Shown: positions 1 to 12,546 of the stretch, in pieces | Numbering within the stretch: position 1 is the stretch's first letter | Layout of the letters: every line of letters begins with the position of its first letter | Source of the DNA: Stenocarpella maydis | Taxonomy: Eukaryota; Ascomycota; Sordariomycetes; Diaporthales; Diaporthaceae | NCBI GenBank assembly: GCA_002270565.1 | Contig: NQMI01000019.1 | Location: 186,001-250,000 of the forward strand | Length of the DNA stretch: 64,000 nt | Direction: 5' to 3' | Program-made: the position numbers and the translations under genes | The notes under the pieces: generated by a model | Told to the model about the DNA's origin: nothing | What the model saw: the letters and a program-made list of their open reading frames with translations, nothing else | The model's database searches: none

Positions 1-2074
1 TCTCGGTCAGTCGCCGGGGCCACAGCCCACGCGGCCTGGCTGCGGGACTGTCCTCAAGGCTGGGCGCTGCGGGGGGAGAGGAGCTGATGGCAGCAACCTC
101 GACGCCAGTGTGGGTGTTTGTGCAGGGTCGTGACAACATTAGTGTAGTGTAGGTCCATCATGAATGCGATAAGCAGTGGGCGTCCGGGAGTGGCCTGATT
201 CCTGCCGTGCGGCAGAGGTGGCGGGCAGAAACTGGGTGTGACGTAGGGCGCCCCACACGCCCGGGATACTGGCCTGGCAGGCGCCTACACTACCTGACTA
301 CCTGGGCACACTATACATACTCCGTACTGTAGAAGGGGCGATGGGGCTCCAGGTGGAGATGCTGCGGTGGAACTTGTCCGGACTCACGCCTGGGCGTGCA
401 TCACACTGGCCTAAGCGAGGGGCATGAACAACTAGATGAGCGTCATGGCCATATATATATAGGTATGCAGAGTATATATAGGTATACACACACGGATATA
501 TATAAACACAGGTCATGTCGTCCCAGCCTGGTGGGATCCCACATCAGACGACCATCAGGGCCGCAGGTCTCAGGCGCCAGTCCAATCCTGGCTGCCCAGG
601 CCCAGGGATCCTGCCGCACGGGAGTATCCTGGGGCAATCTCGGCGTAAATGCTTAGCACACGTCAGGTCACCTCAGGGCTCACACTGGTGTTATCCACCT
701 GCATCGCCCACCAGTCCCACCAACCCTTGCAGAGGGCCGAGAGGATACACAGTACTCCGTAGCGTAGTGTAGAATCAGGATGTCGCCGGCCAAGCAGCGC
801 AGCCTGCAATCGGTCCGTTCGACAGGTCGAGGCTCCGCCTAAGGCCCGATCAGATGGGCCGGGCCCACTCACTTCCACATCCCCATTGGAGCTTAAAACA
901 CAGGAGTCGGGGCCTGGGCCTGCCCTGCATACAACACACGTCCCTCCGTGCATTGTCGATTTGTTGAGGCTCAACTCAGACTGCCTTCCCACACCCGACC
1001 TGTTCACCCCTCTGCCCATTGTGGTGGTATGGCAAGTATCTAATACATAACACACACATTTTCAATACACACACGTGAAGTCATATTTGGGGATCCGAAC
1101 ACCATGCTACACTAGACTACTTCCCCTGCCCCTTGTCCAACGCGGCAGTCGGATCAACCACCAGACGATATACCAGTCTACAGTGGTGAGGGATATCAAA
1201 CGTTAGCACGGCGCCATGTGCAGGAGCTAATGAGGTTGAGCCAACCATAAGAAGTGGCTTTCCACATGAAGGTTGCAGCCAATGGCAATCAAAGAGCCCT
1301 TCCCATCTGTAGCAGCTGAGGAGGCCCCGGGGGGGGGGGGGCGAGCTGAGCAGGCACGGCGTCTTTGGTAGGCTAGGTATATACCTAGGTATGTGATAGA
1401 ACGTACTTCGTAGCTTCCGGCTAATGTGTTAAGAGAAAATACTAGTTCCTCCATCCAGATCCCTCCTTCACGGAAGCAAGGGAAAATACTTACGTCGAGA
1501 AGGCAAGCTATTGTGGTCTTGCCCCAGCTGCAAGCGACGCCCAAGTAGAAACAAAGACCTCCACTCAGGGGAACGGGAAACCGTCGATGAGTATACATAC
1601 ATGGCTGGTTTATATTTACGAGCCCAAAAAGTAGGATAACACCCCAAGGAGAGCTTCCCCCTCTCATGGCTTGGGATGCCAGCGGCCTGGGTGCGGCTGG
1701 GCTATCAATTGCATCCTGGTCCCCCCCCCCTGTCATGGTCGTGCCCGTGACAAGAGCAACGCCTGGTGGATCGCAGGGTCGAGATCAGTCTTGATCGGGC
1801 ATCCCTGCCATCGACAGTAGTGGGGACACACAGGTAAGAGGGTTCAGAACGAAAAGGAGTGGATTATTACTGATGAGCGCCAGCCGCGTTTTCCCTACTC
1901 ATTAACCAGCGCAGCCTCACACCTGCGCTGCCCCAAAAAAAGGCAATCCCATTAAAGTTACTCATAGAGACCCCCGGCCGTGACCATCATGACCACCCCC
2001 TTGAAAACAAAAAATATAAACTATAAATACACCGAAACAAATCAACACATGACAATCTATCTCCGGCCACCGCA
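1..2074. other. Non-coding stretch, no gene recognised
   Basis: No open frame here shows protein-like composition or a family motif on either strand. The stretch holds simple sequence: a TA/GTA-rich patch at about 451-510, a G run at about 1329-1341 and a C run near 1721-1731. It ends 3' of the minus-strand Asp-box gene. Confidence 0.5.
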
Positions 2075-5000
2075 CTAGCCTGACAGCACATACCGCTGGG
2101 CCACCAGTCCGTTGTCAGGAATCGAGCCCCACACCGCCATGAAGTTGGTGCTGTCGAGGGCAACAAGGCTGGGGAAGCGGGCGCCGCTGGCAATCTTGGT
2201 CTGGGCGCCCCACGTGGCGCCGCCGTCGAAGCTGGTCTGCACGACAAAGTCCGCCCTGTCCTCGGTGGTCGTCGTGCCCACAATTAACGCGTCGGTCATG
2301 TAGCCAACGACCTTTTTTGAGCAGGGGGGCCAGTCAGTCAGTCACCGCGTGCCGTGGTGCAGCGCACACCAGAACCTGTCGTCCGGGGTATAGATATACT
2401 CACAAGGATGCCGCCGACATTGATGACCTGAGGGGTCGCAGCGCCTTTCCCGGCGGGCGGCTGGTACAGGACCGAGCTCGTGCCCGGCCAGCTGGCCCCG
2501 TTGTTGGCGGATATGGCGTACTGGATGCGTGACCGCTGGCCGATGCCGTCGGCCTTCTCGTCAGCAACAACCCTGTGGGACGAGAGCACATTAGCCAATC
2601 CTGTCCGACAAAGCCCCCTGCCGCGTGTGCCCCGAGGGCTCTTGTGGTGGGAAGGTACTAGTTAGTAGCTACTGACAAGAGCCTGGAGTTGTCGATGGAT
2701 ACCGCACCCGGGTACGAGTCGTTGGTGTACCCTGTGAATTCACCGATTGCCGTGGAGAGATAGTTCCAGCGCTGGGATGGGACATTCTGATCGCTCACCA
2801 CCCCTCGCTGGTCGTTGTACCAGAGGACTATATTCCGGTCGGTAGGGTCGCTGTTCTCGGACCAGCCGGCCAGGAGCCGCGTGCCCACCACCCTTAGGAA
2901 GGGCGACCACAGCCCCTGGAACCTGATGTCGCCCAGAGTCCACTGCAGGGGTGTGGAGAGGAAGGACCAGCTGCCCACGTCGCCCAGGCTGTCGGACTTC
3001 TTGATGGTCATGCGATACGTCAGGTACACGCCAGAGTTCTTTGCCGTGTACGTATGGTCACGGTAGATGCAGAGGATCTGCTTCGTGTCGGCATACTGAA
3101 GACAATACGGCTCGTCGAGGTCGTCCGCATCCGCCGCGCGCTGCTCGATCTCGGACTCGGCCCACGCGCCCGCGAGCCCGACCCGCTTGATGAACTTGAG
3201 CCGCTTCACGGGCGGGCTGGTGGCCTCGTAGTACACGTAGCTCATCATGACGCCGTCGTTGCCCGCCGCGTCCTTGAAGGGGGCGGCCCGGGCGTATGAG
3301 TGCTCCAGCCCGTTCCTGACCGTCTCCTTGGGCGCGGCCGTGTTTATGGTGATGGTGCGGGCCGTGGTGGTCGTCGGCGTGCTGCTGCTCCTGGACGACG
3401 ACGACGAGGAGGAGGAGGAGGAGGAGGAGGAGGAGCCGGAGGAGACAGGCGTGCTGGTCGTCGCGGGTGCGGATGGGGACGACGCGCTCGTGGTTGTCGT
3501 CTGCACGGCCGGGCTGGTGGTGGTGGTGGTGGTCGAAGAGCTCGCACCTGTGGTCAGTGTCAGGAGAGGAAGGCTTTGGGCAATGAGGGCAAGGTGGATA
3601 TGGCATACTTACCTTGTGAAGTCGCAGAGGCTGTGCCTGAAGAAGCCGACGGCTGTGAGGCAGATGACCCGGAAGCAGTAGTAGCACTTCGGCTGCTGGC
3701 CGACGAGGTCGATGCGGACCCGGCACTCTGCCCGGCCGACGACGGCGAGGTCGTTGCTGGGCTTCCTGCACCACTCGTGCCGCCCGTCGTCGTCGTCGTC
3801 GCCGCCGGACTTCCGGTGCTCGGCCCTGATGTGCTTGAAGCCCCAGCCCCGCCGTTCCCACCGGCAGAGGTGCTGGACCCCCCCGCTGGAGGACTGCCAC
3901 CTCCGCTGCCGCTCCCGCCAGCAGACGTGGTCGCCGCCCCGCCTGAGGGCCCGGCGCCTCCTCCTCCGGTTGAAGATGCGCCCCCGGGGCTCGCGCCACC
4001 GCCCCCAGACGAGGCTGAGGTTCCCGGGTTGGCGCCTCCGGTGACGGTTGGGTTTGGCCCCCCGCTGCTCCCAGACGGGTTCGAGCCTCCTCCGGATGGG
4101 CTGGGCCCAGCGCCGCCAGTGCTGGTAGGGTTCGTGCCGCCGCCACCGCCTCCCCCGGAAGGGTTGATGGTGCCGCTTCTCGATGAGCTCTGGCCGCCGC
4201 TACTACCAGAAGGATTCGAGCCTCCGGATGGGGTGGGGACGGGACCGCCAGTAGTAGAGTTCACGCCACCGTTGCCACCGCCAGAAGGACTCGTGCCACT
4301 GCCCCCGGACGGGCTCGGGCCACTACCACTGCCTCCCGGAGGATTCCTGCCGCTGGATGATGGGCTCGCACCACCTGATGGATTGGGACCCGCGCCGCCA
4401 GTAGGGTTTGTACCGCTGCCGCCGCCAGAAGAAGTGCTGATGCCGCCGGATGGGTTCGTGCCGGAGCCTGATGTGTTGGCACCGCCAGAGGGGCCTACGC
4501 CCCCCCGTCGGTTGGCCTGGCCCGCCTCCTATACCTGTAGTCTGGCCCTCCGGGACTATGTCGAGTTGTACAGTCCCATTGTAAATGTCACCGGGGGCCC
4601 TGGGCATAAGCAGGAACCTTGGCGGGCCGGACTCCTGGACGTGGAAGACGACCACGACCGAGGAGCCGATGGTAGACAGAGGGGCCGTCCCGACGAGGGC
4701 CTGCCTGGCTGTATCCAGCCCGACAAAATCGACATTGGGATACTTCTCAAACGAAGGCTGCAAGACATCGGCGGGTGTCCTGTAGAGCCCTGCCAGGAAG
4801 ATGACGAAAGGCCTCCCGGCAGCTACATTTGCGCGAAAGTCCGATGCTCCGTTGACTCCCCGTGGGTTGAAGGTCTGCGGCGTAGGTGTTGAGGTGGCAG
4901 ATCCGGTTGTTGTAGAGGTGAGTCCAGCAGGCGGCAGGCCTCCTGTGACAATTCATAGAGATTGGTTAGCGTTGAGCTCTTCGCTGCTTGGTATATCGTC

Positions 5001-5373
5001 GGATGGCAGACTCACCCCCGTTTGGACCGGTTCCAGGAGGCGGGTCGGGGCCTTGCGAGTCCCCAGCTGCTGAGGACGGGCCGGGAGGTCTGCCACCGGG
5101 TCCTGTGCCGCCGCCGCCTGGCCCATTGTACGATTGTGTTGGCGATATACCGCCCGAGCCCAGACCGCCGCCGCCTGGCCCGCCAACCAGTCCCGGGCCG
5201 GCAGTCGGCCTGACAAGGAAGGTTGTCACAAGTGTATAGCAGATCTCGTCGGGTTCTGCGTCGATTTTGAACTGTCGTGGCTCAAGATGGGTCACGCCGG
5301 GGATATGTCGGCCCAGTGCCTGCCCGAGGAGCAATAGCCCGACAAGTCCGAATGTGTGTAAGGGTGGCGGCAT
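2075..5373 (-). CDS. Secreted mucin-like protein with Asp-box (sialidase-like) C-terminal domain
   Basis: Minus-strand gene, ATG at 5371-5373, stop at 2075-2077. Exons by eye: 5016-5373, 3613-4942, 2677-3547, 2404-2572, 2075-2311; all four introns are GT-AG and keep frame. The second exon also needs a 40-base intron at 4495-4534 (GTATAG...GTAG) or a one-base correction in the C7 run at 4500-4506; with the intron the product is about 974 residues. It starts with a signal peptide (hydrophobic core LVGLLLLGQALG). Next come a Gly/Pro-rich stretch, a globular segment of about 110 residues around RPFVIFLAGLYRT, a long Gly/Ser/Thr/Pro mucin-like linker with a poly-Ser run, and a C-terminal domain with Asp-boxes (SFDGGATW, SANNGASW). 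Asp-boxes mark sialidase-type beta-propellers. I see no proof of catalysis. A surface or wall glycoprotein is the safest reading; substrate unknown. Confidence 0.75.
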
Positions 5374-8096
5374 GGTGAGCGAGAGCCATGAAGATCAGTG
5401 GAGAGAAAGATGGGTGTGGGGTTGTGGTTGCTCATGGCCATAGAGATCTCGAGGAGTGGGCCTCTGGGTGCCACGGCCAGTGGTTATAACAGTGTCAGGC
5501 CATGAGCGGTCCCACGGCAAAAGCACAGTCGCGCTGCGCAGCGGAACAGGTTCCGGTTTAGTCTCATGATACAGCGGGCGTGGTTCCAGGGAATACTGCA
5601 ATGAAGAATGGTGGCCAGGGACTGCATTCCATGTAACTCGTGCGCCAGTCTTGGCGGCGAGGTTGACGATGATTCCAGGCAGATTTGATTGTTTCCATAA
5701 ATTAGGTAACCTCATGCCTCTACGCTCAGCCAGCCTCTTGGCGCTTCCCACGAAAATGGAACTAACAGATTGGATAAGAGGCTGGCGTCCCTGGGGCTCT
5801 GGCGGGACGGAGGAAGGCGTATCTCTCATTAGCCCTTTATCCTCAACACCCTAATATTTCTCATAGATCCAGTATTTGGTTTTTTTTGGGGGGGGGACGG
5901 TTGTGTTAGGCGGGCATTTTACCACGTAACTCGAGCACTGCGTTGAGCACCTCTTACAAGTGTACCAAGCTCGGGTCACTCCCATCTGAGCTCAACCGGT
6001 TCAACCTGCCAGAGGGACTGGAGTCCTCAGGTCACTCAGTAATCAAAAGTGTGAGGTGCCAAGTAGCCCAAGTATACTACTATACTAAACATGCCAGCTC
6101 AAATTAGACTTTCAAGCCATCAGTCATTGTCCTGGTAAGGTTGCCTACTACTATGCAAGAGAAACAAGCTCCCGCGTGCCGAAGTGCTATCTTGGGGGGT
6201 GGCTGCCAGCTGGCCGACAGCGGCCAACCCAGCCGAGAAGCAAGTTGCGTTCCAGAAACTTGTGGAATCAAGGCCTTCCATTCCTGCCGCAAAGCTAGCT
6301 TGCCCGTCCTCGGTGATGGCAGCCGGGATTTCCTAGTTTACCTAATTATTATGCACACAAAACGCTCGCAGGAGAGCGGCCAGTTTCCGACCATGGCAGA
6401 TATTCAGGCATAGTGTTGTCAGCTCACCATTGTGCTCACAAAACACGTCCCACCATTGAAAATTCCAACGTTATAACTGAGGCCAGTCGCCACTTGTCAT
6501 TACAATTTCGCGAGAGTGAATGTGCCAGACGCCATGAGAGAGAGAGCAACGCTGTTCAATCTTGTCCACCCACTTGGCTGGTTTCGTTTTTAATCCGGTC
6601 ACAGTTCCCTTAAAGAAAAGAAAGAGCTGCGGCGGCGGCGGCGGACTTGGCTAGTGGTATCGTCGCTATTAATGCGGGACCATCATCGCACCTCCACTGA
6701 GGCTCAAGAGGCTCTTTCAAGCTTGATTCATACGGTCCTACCAATTGTCGCTCTTGAATACCTGGGAAATCAGGCTCGTATCATGAACGAATCCCGACGT
6801 GACCCGGTGAAGCCACATACTTTGTATGACGTACTCTTTCATCCTGCAAAAGCATTCCGTAATTCGAATTAACAAGGTTATTTTGTCAGTCATTACATCT
6901 TCTAATCTCAACATCCTACTTCTTGAATAATAGGAACGGAAAAGTTCAGCTACCAGTTTTTTTGCCACGCGGCCTGAGTTGTTGCGTCTCGCAAAGCTGT
7001 ATTCCACGCTTTGTCTCAGTCCGTATGTCTGTAGGTCTTGGCACAGATGTTAGTGGCTGTCTTACATTCTTTACAAAGTATTGTAACCGCGTTCTCGAAT
7101 TGCTGGGCCGCTTGGCTGTATGACATGTTTGGGTTATGCTCCGAGGTATCAAGCCGCTGTATTTTTCACCTGATTCTTGCAAAACCGGGGGTTTCTCTCC
7201 GGGTTGCATCCTTTAAGACTATCTTTCTATTAAAAGTTTCCATCCTCCTGTCCGGTTTCCTCTACTATGATGAGCGCTGTAAAGACATGCCATCAACTTG
7301 AGGGCGGACTTTCACCATGCATGCAAACACTCACAGACCGGGCTGGATAAATTCCATCCAATATCCAGAGAACATTGCCAGTGTGTGACCAAATCATCAG
7401 TGGCAACCAGGCTGCGTGGGAAGCATTACTTTATGAATAATTTAAGAAACACCCAGGTTGGGATTGCATTGGAGATCCATCGGCTCATTTTCTTCGCGAC
7501 CTTGCCAGAAACTTTCCAGTGGTTCGGGGGAAGAGTACCAGTTGACCCAGTACTGAAGACAAGGAGGTTGGCATAGGATGACAAGAAAAACAGTGATCCA
7601 TTCGTTCTACGTTGCACTTGAGTACGGCACCGGACTGATGGGGGTGAGCAATTATCCGGGCGGTAATCGACCTACATACCCAATCTGTCCAATTGATAAG
7701 CCACAGTCTCTGCTCTACTGCCATTCACAATGCACGATCCGAGATTTACCAGCTACATCTTTGTCCTTACAGTAAGTTTTGATTTTATAAGAGGAGTGCC
7801 CATGTGCCCTGGCTTTCCCTGGCAGCTATTGACATGAATTCTGCAAGCAAAAGGGGTGGTCTTTGTTGCCCTTCTCGCCCATCGATGCTTCCGGACGTTG
7901 ACTGTGACAGGGGCCTGACCTTTGTCATTGTCATCGGCTTCGATGGTATGAATCCATTGACCAGTAAGGCATTGCTAAAGCTCTTTCATGGGTAGCTATA
8001 AGTCTCCGGCTTGACCATCGGGGGCTAATTCGCCTCGTGCCTCACCTAGGCTCGCCACGGTGCCACACAGACGCGATTCGCGAGTTGGACTGCACG
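5374..8096. other. Intergenic, no gene recognised
   Basis: This stretch separates the 5' ends of two divergent genes. It is more AT-rich than the genes and has only short open frames without motifs. A GGC triplet run lies at about 6632-6644 and a G run near 5889. The first few hundred bases upstream of 5373 and of 8097 must hold the two promoters, but I recognise no defined element. Confidence 0.4.
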
Positions 8097-9947
8097 ATGT
8101 GTTTCAAATACGTCCGACATTATAATGTAAGTGCGCTCAATGTGGAATCCCAGGCACATTCAGATTAAACTCCGCTGTCATTTGGAATTGATCATGCGAT
8201 CTTCAGACCTGTGGCTAAATCTTGAGGATACAGTGCCCTCAGGGTAGTGGGCAGCCCAGTTCGGAACACACACTTGTATCCAGAGTACCTTGCTCCAACC
8301 CGACCCCCTGCACTGGCAATGGGTTCGGGACTCGGGTAACTAGATTCTACGGCCCTTGCGAGCAACACACTTCACCAGATGGCTGGGCCGCGTTTACCCA
8401 TTGGGCCGACAATGCACAAACCACTTTCAAGACGAGCAGTGTGCTAGACCTTAGTATGAGTCTCCAAGAGTATATAGACAATCTGTTGGATCTTGTGGCC
8501 TTGCTCATGGATAACGCACTGCCCAAGCCACCTGATGAATCAGACCATGTGCCACCTGAAGCTGCCGTAGAAACAATTGCAAGTAAGCAACCCAGCCTAT
8601 CTTTTGCATTTTCTGTATTAATCCCTGGGGGTCCTGGATCTTTGGGCAGATTGAAAGGCCTGGCGGTAATCTGAGACGCTGACGCATGAGGCAATAGGAG
8701 AGCTTAGATGCCCAAAGTGCCACGATGACATTACAGTCTGCCCCTGCCAACCCGGCCAGAACCGGGCCATGTACAACATATCCCGCACGTTTCGGACCGC
8801 CGAGGCCCAGAGGATACTTGTAGTCCTGAGAGACCGGCTCGGCGAATCCACACTGCGACAAAACGCCCAGGCCTGTCCCAGCTACGCGGAGGCCTCGAGC
8901 TGGCAGGCGCCACAGGCGACTCTGCTTCATGACGTTGATCCCCCCAAGCACGAGGCGGCCGTTTTGAAGTCGAGGAGGCAATGCGAGGCGTTTGCAGCAC
9001 TCGCTCGGAGCAACAGCGACCTCTTCGCCGGCCGGTCAGATGCGACCGGGCGTGTGCAGTGGAGTGCCCTTCATATTGTCGGGTCGTTCTTGACGTTTGA
9101 TAGTGTACGTGTCCACCCTTCTTAGACCTGCCACGCCATCGGACTTGCATTGTTGCTGCTTTCGTCCGAGGGTAAATTGCTTTCATGGTTTTATGGGCTT
9201 CTGCAACCAATGTCCATCTTCACCGCTCCGCAGCCTGGGCTAATTTCAGAACCTCAGGGATTCCCCGTGGAGCTCGCTGATCACGCGGCGCGGCTTCTTT
9301 TCCCCATGCTATACCCTGCAGATGCACTCTATGATAGCAATTATCGCTATAAACTCAACCTTCGTGAGGAACCGGGCGAGAAGAGGGAAAGGATGTCCAC
9401 CAGGTCGTACAGGCTTAGCGAGGAAGACTTCCACAAGTCCTACCACGACATGATCCAGAAGTTTGAATCACTAGCCGGCCGTACCGACGAGCACAGGCGA
9501 GACCTGAACGAGATATCAATGGCGCTAGACGACAGGATGGAGGATCTCCGCACCACCTTCCACGACCTCCTCGGCGAGGAGCGCGAGGCCTTCCACGCCA
9601 TCGCGAAGGACATGCTCCCGGTCACGCAGCACGTCAGCATCGACGGGCTCCAGCCAGACCAGAGGTGCGTCGCGTGCGCCGACAAGTTCTCGCGGCGGCT
9701 GCAGGAGCCGCGCACGCCCCAGGTCCACACGTATGCCGTCTGTCGGGACCGGGCCCAGCAGGTCCACACCCCCGTGCGCTACACGCGGTGCGGCCACGTG
9801 CCGACTGAGCATGCCTTCTGCCTGCGCGAGTGGTCTAGGCATCTGATGCTGAAGGGTCCTGACAACACCATCACTGGTATTAAAGAAAAGCCGAGCTGGA
9901 GGTGCAACACATGTATGGTCGACCCCTGGAGGCGGGAATGGGCTTGA
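8097..9947 (+). CDS. Cysteine-rich zinc-binding protein with RING-like C-terminus
   Basis: Four exons: 8097-8126, 8234-8582, 8698-9104 and 9234-9947, giving 499 residues. The tiny first exon is chosen because it supplies an N-terminal MCFKY...HY, an opening seen in many uncharacterised fungal cysteine-rich proteins, and joins in frame to a Cys-rich segment. The second junction creates a compact C-x2-C...C-x-C cluster (RCPKCHDDITVCPC). Near the C-terminus a Cys/His series (CVAC, CRDRAQQVH, CGH...H.FCL, WRCNTC) has the spacing style of a RING or related zinc fold, so ubiquitin ligation is possible but unproven. The middle, around residues 265-370, is charged and probably helical. No signal peptide or membrane helix is seen. 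The third intron (9105-9233) is the least certain. No specific function can be named. Confidence 0.7.
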
Positions 9948-11569
9948 TGTGTCTTCAGAGGAGGGACAGTAACACGGAATATTCTCATTTGTAACTCAGC
10001 GCTGAATTCGGGCGGAAATGTGGCTAGGCTTAGTTGTCCTGCGCCAATAAGTCAAGCCTGAGATGTCTTCAAGAGGAAATTTGGAAATAAAGATCTATAA
10101 AAATAGTTACATTATCTGAACAGAGGAGGCATCGGGTCGGCATAATTTTAAACATTTTAGTGATGTATACAGCGGACATTTATGAAAGGGCCGGCGAATA
10201 ATATTCTTTCCCTGGTGTCTGTTGTTTCATCTGGCTTCTAAACAATTCCCAACACTGACGTACACATGCGACATAACAGACCTGCCTGGAGGAACTCCGA
10301 GTCGAGGCTACAAGAGAAAATTATATCTCTTAGTTATATATGGTTCTCTCCCTCGAATTGGATTTCATCAGATCGTGTTGTTTCAACAGTTGGACTGGCG
10401 TAACTTTCCAGTTTATGTTAGAATCGGCAAACCCGGACTCCGGGGCTGACAAAGAGCCCACAGAGTTTACCTAGAGCAAGTGTGCCAAGCATCATAACAA
10501 AGAAGCGACCTAAATGCCTGAGTGCATAAAGCCAATGACCAGGTGGCCGCTTCCGATGGTATTGTCCCTGACCATGAAAGACTGGCATTAAGAGCACCCC
10601 TCAAGAGCGCTTTACTAACGGTGCACAGGCTGCAAGTGGGGTGCCGTTGCACATCTGGGAAGACTGGCTTTCTGAGGCTTTGACTGGTTGACAATTTCTA
10701 TTTCGCTACGGCGCAAGACGTAGTTTCGTGTCTCATTACATTTGGCCATGCAAAAGCTGTGTCATCTCAGAGTATTCCAAGTCCTGCTGGACTGCCGCCC
10801 TGCAAGCCGGCACGGCCGATTCCATGACAGACTCGGAAGGCATCCCTGGTTCAGCAGTGAAAGCTACCATTAATACCATGGCTAAGTATGCACAAGGTTA
10901 TAACACCCAGCACCCGGCCTATTCGTCTTTTGTTTGCAGTGTGCATCCTCGCAGTGCCATGGGATCCAAATCTCGCGGATCTTGCATATCCCGCGATCAT
11001 CTCGGATACTTGCGCCCTTTGTTATACAGGGGAGTATGAAACCCGTCAACTAGATGATTCCGTTCTTAATCCGATCACAATCCGAGCATCGATGATTGGA
11101 GACTTGCAGCCAGTCCTAGTTCAGCTGGGTTCTGGGGTATAAGATTTGGGGAAAGCCGAGAACTGGGGGCTGTGTCTTGGATTCAGAACCTCAGCAGCGG
11201 GTGGTGGCAGCTTGCTGAACGCGTGTGGATGCGTATTGATCATCTCCCAGGTGCCGTGCTGGATGCGAATAGAAATCATTCGAGCCCTGCATGGCAGCTT
11301 GATGTCAAGTGTCTGATGCAATGTGGATGATTTCCATGTTCCCATGCAGTGACCTCGAGTTGTTCACCCAGGCTCGGCGGACGAAAAGGGTAATGCGGAG
11401 GGCCCTTCCGATGAGGACAGCGAACAGCTTCCCACTCGTCGGCCCATATAACAATTGCATGTGCCTGACGGAAAGTCCTCCGTTTATTAGATCCAAAACT
11501 AATAGTATCATATTTACAAGACCGATTTGGGAACATCCGTTGCCTTGTCCTGGATGAACAATACTCACA
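9948..11569. other. Intergenic, no gene recognised
   Basis: Only short open frames lacking codon bias or motifs are present on either strand. The end of this stretch is the promoter of the KDEL protein gene. I see no repeat structure or RNA gene. Confidence 0.4.
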
Positions 11570-12448
11570 ATGCAGACTCCGGCTCTCCTCTCAATCGCCC
11601 TGCTGCTTTCTCCTGCCCTTGGTGGGGGCGTCCCGGCCCCGGATGCCAGCATCCCCCCCAAGATAGAGCCCAGCAAGCTCGAGAACTTCACCTGGGTAGA
11701 TCCTTTCTCCTCCCCCAGAATGGCCAACTTCGACGCCGCCTGCGAGAGCCAGCGCACCTTCAAGGCGCTCGAGTACCAGCTCCACGATCTCCAGCTGGAG
11801 GAGCCCACGGGTCTCCAGCCGTACGGCGAGGCCCTCAAGAAGTTCTTCGGCGGCCGGCCGTACCCGGGCGGGTGGGACGGCATCGACGCACATCGCTATG
11901 AGCGCAACCTGCTGAAGATGGAGTACGCCGATGTCCCCGTAAGGGTAAGGGAGTGGATCGAGCAAGAAGAGCGCAGCGAGGGCCCCGGGAAGGGCCTATT
12001 TGCGGTGTACCAGAAGCCCGTGGAAGGCGAGACGATCAAAAACACCGCCAAGCTGCCAGATGCAGACAAGACCCAGAAGATTAGGCCGCTGGACAAGAAG
12101 AAAACTGTCATCTTTGCCCCCGGGGCGGTATATGACACCCTGCCTCTGTGGGTCGCTGAGGGCAGCAAATGCGAAGGTGAGTTAAGAAGTGGAACAATCC
12201 GGTTCTCCACATCGTACTGACTCCTGTCTTTGTTAGACACCCTGACCGACCTGACCAAGTACGGTCCCAAGCTGGTAGACGGTGGCGTCGTTGCGTGGCC
12301 AACGCACTACACGACTCCAGACAGGAGCGCAGAGGAGAGGGGCATGGAATTCACTATCAAGGCCCAAGTCTTGAATCTGAAGGCCGGCACCTCACTAGAC
12401 AAGGAGGGGCAGGACGCAGTGAAGCCTGACAGCAAGGACGAGCTGTAG
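11570..12448 (+). CDS. Signal-peptide protein with C-terminal KDEL, unknown function
   Basis: Two exons, 11570-12176 and 12237-12448, with a clean GTGAGT...TTAG intron in frame, give a protein of 272 residues. It begins with a strong signal peptide (MQTPALLSIALLLSPALGGG) and ends in SKDEL directly before TAG. K/HDEL is the ER-retrieval signal read by the Erd2 receptor, so the protein is predicted to be a soluble resident of the ER lumen. The body is charged and has one cysteine pair at most (C61 region and C202 region). I recognise no family. The gene converges with the GH92 gene, with only 98 bases between the stop codons. It could be an ER factor for glycoprotein processing, but neighbourhood alone does not establish that. 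Confidence 0.75.
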
Positions 12449-12546
12449 ATATCAGAAGAGTTCTTATATCTAGAGGGCTGCTTGTATCCTGGTAATGTTC
12501 TTCGTCATATATTTCATATCTCCCGATGTTCAAATCTTGCGCTATA

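Noticed and set aside
3058..4146. Minus-strand 362-codon Arg/Ala/Pro-rich frame
   Set aside because: It is an out-of-frame reading of the same Asp-box gene exons; splice sites and Asp-box motifs support the other frame.
3300..4892. Plus-strand 530-codon frame rich in Pro, Leu and acidic residues
   Set aside because: It is the antisense shadow of the Gly/Ser/Pro mucin-like linker of the minus-strand Asp-box gene; its composition mirrors the triplet repeats and it has no motif.
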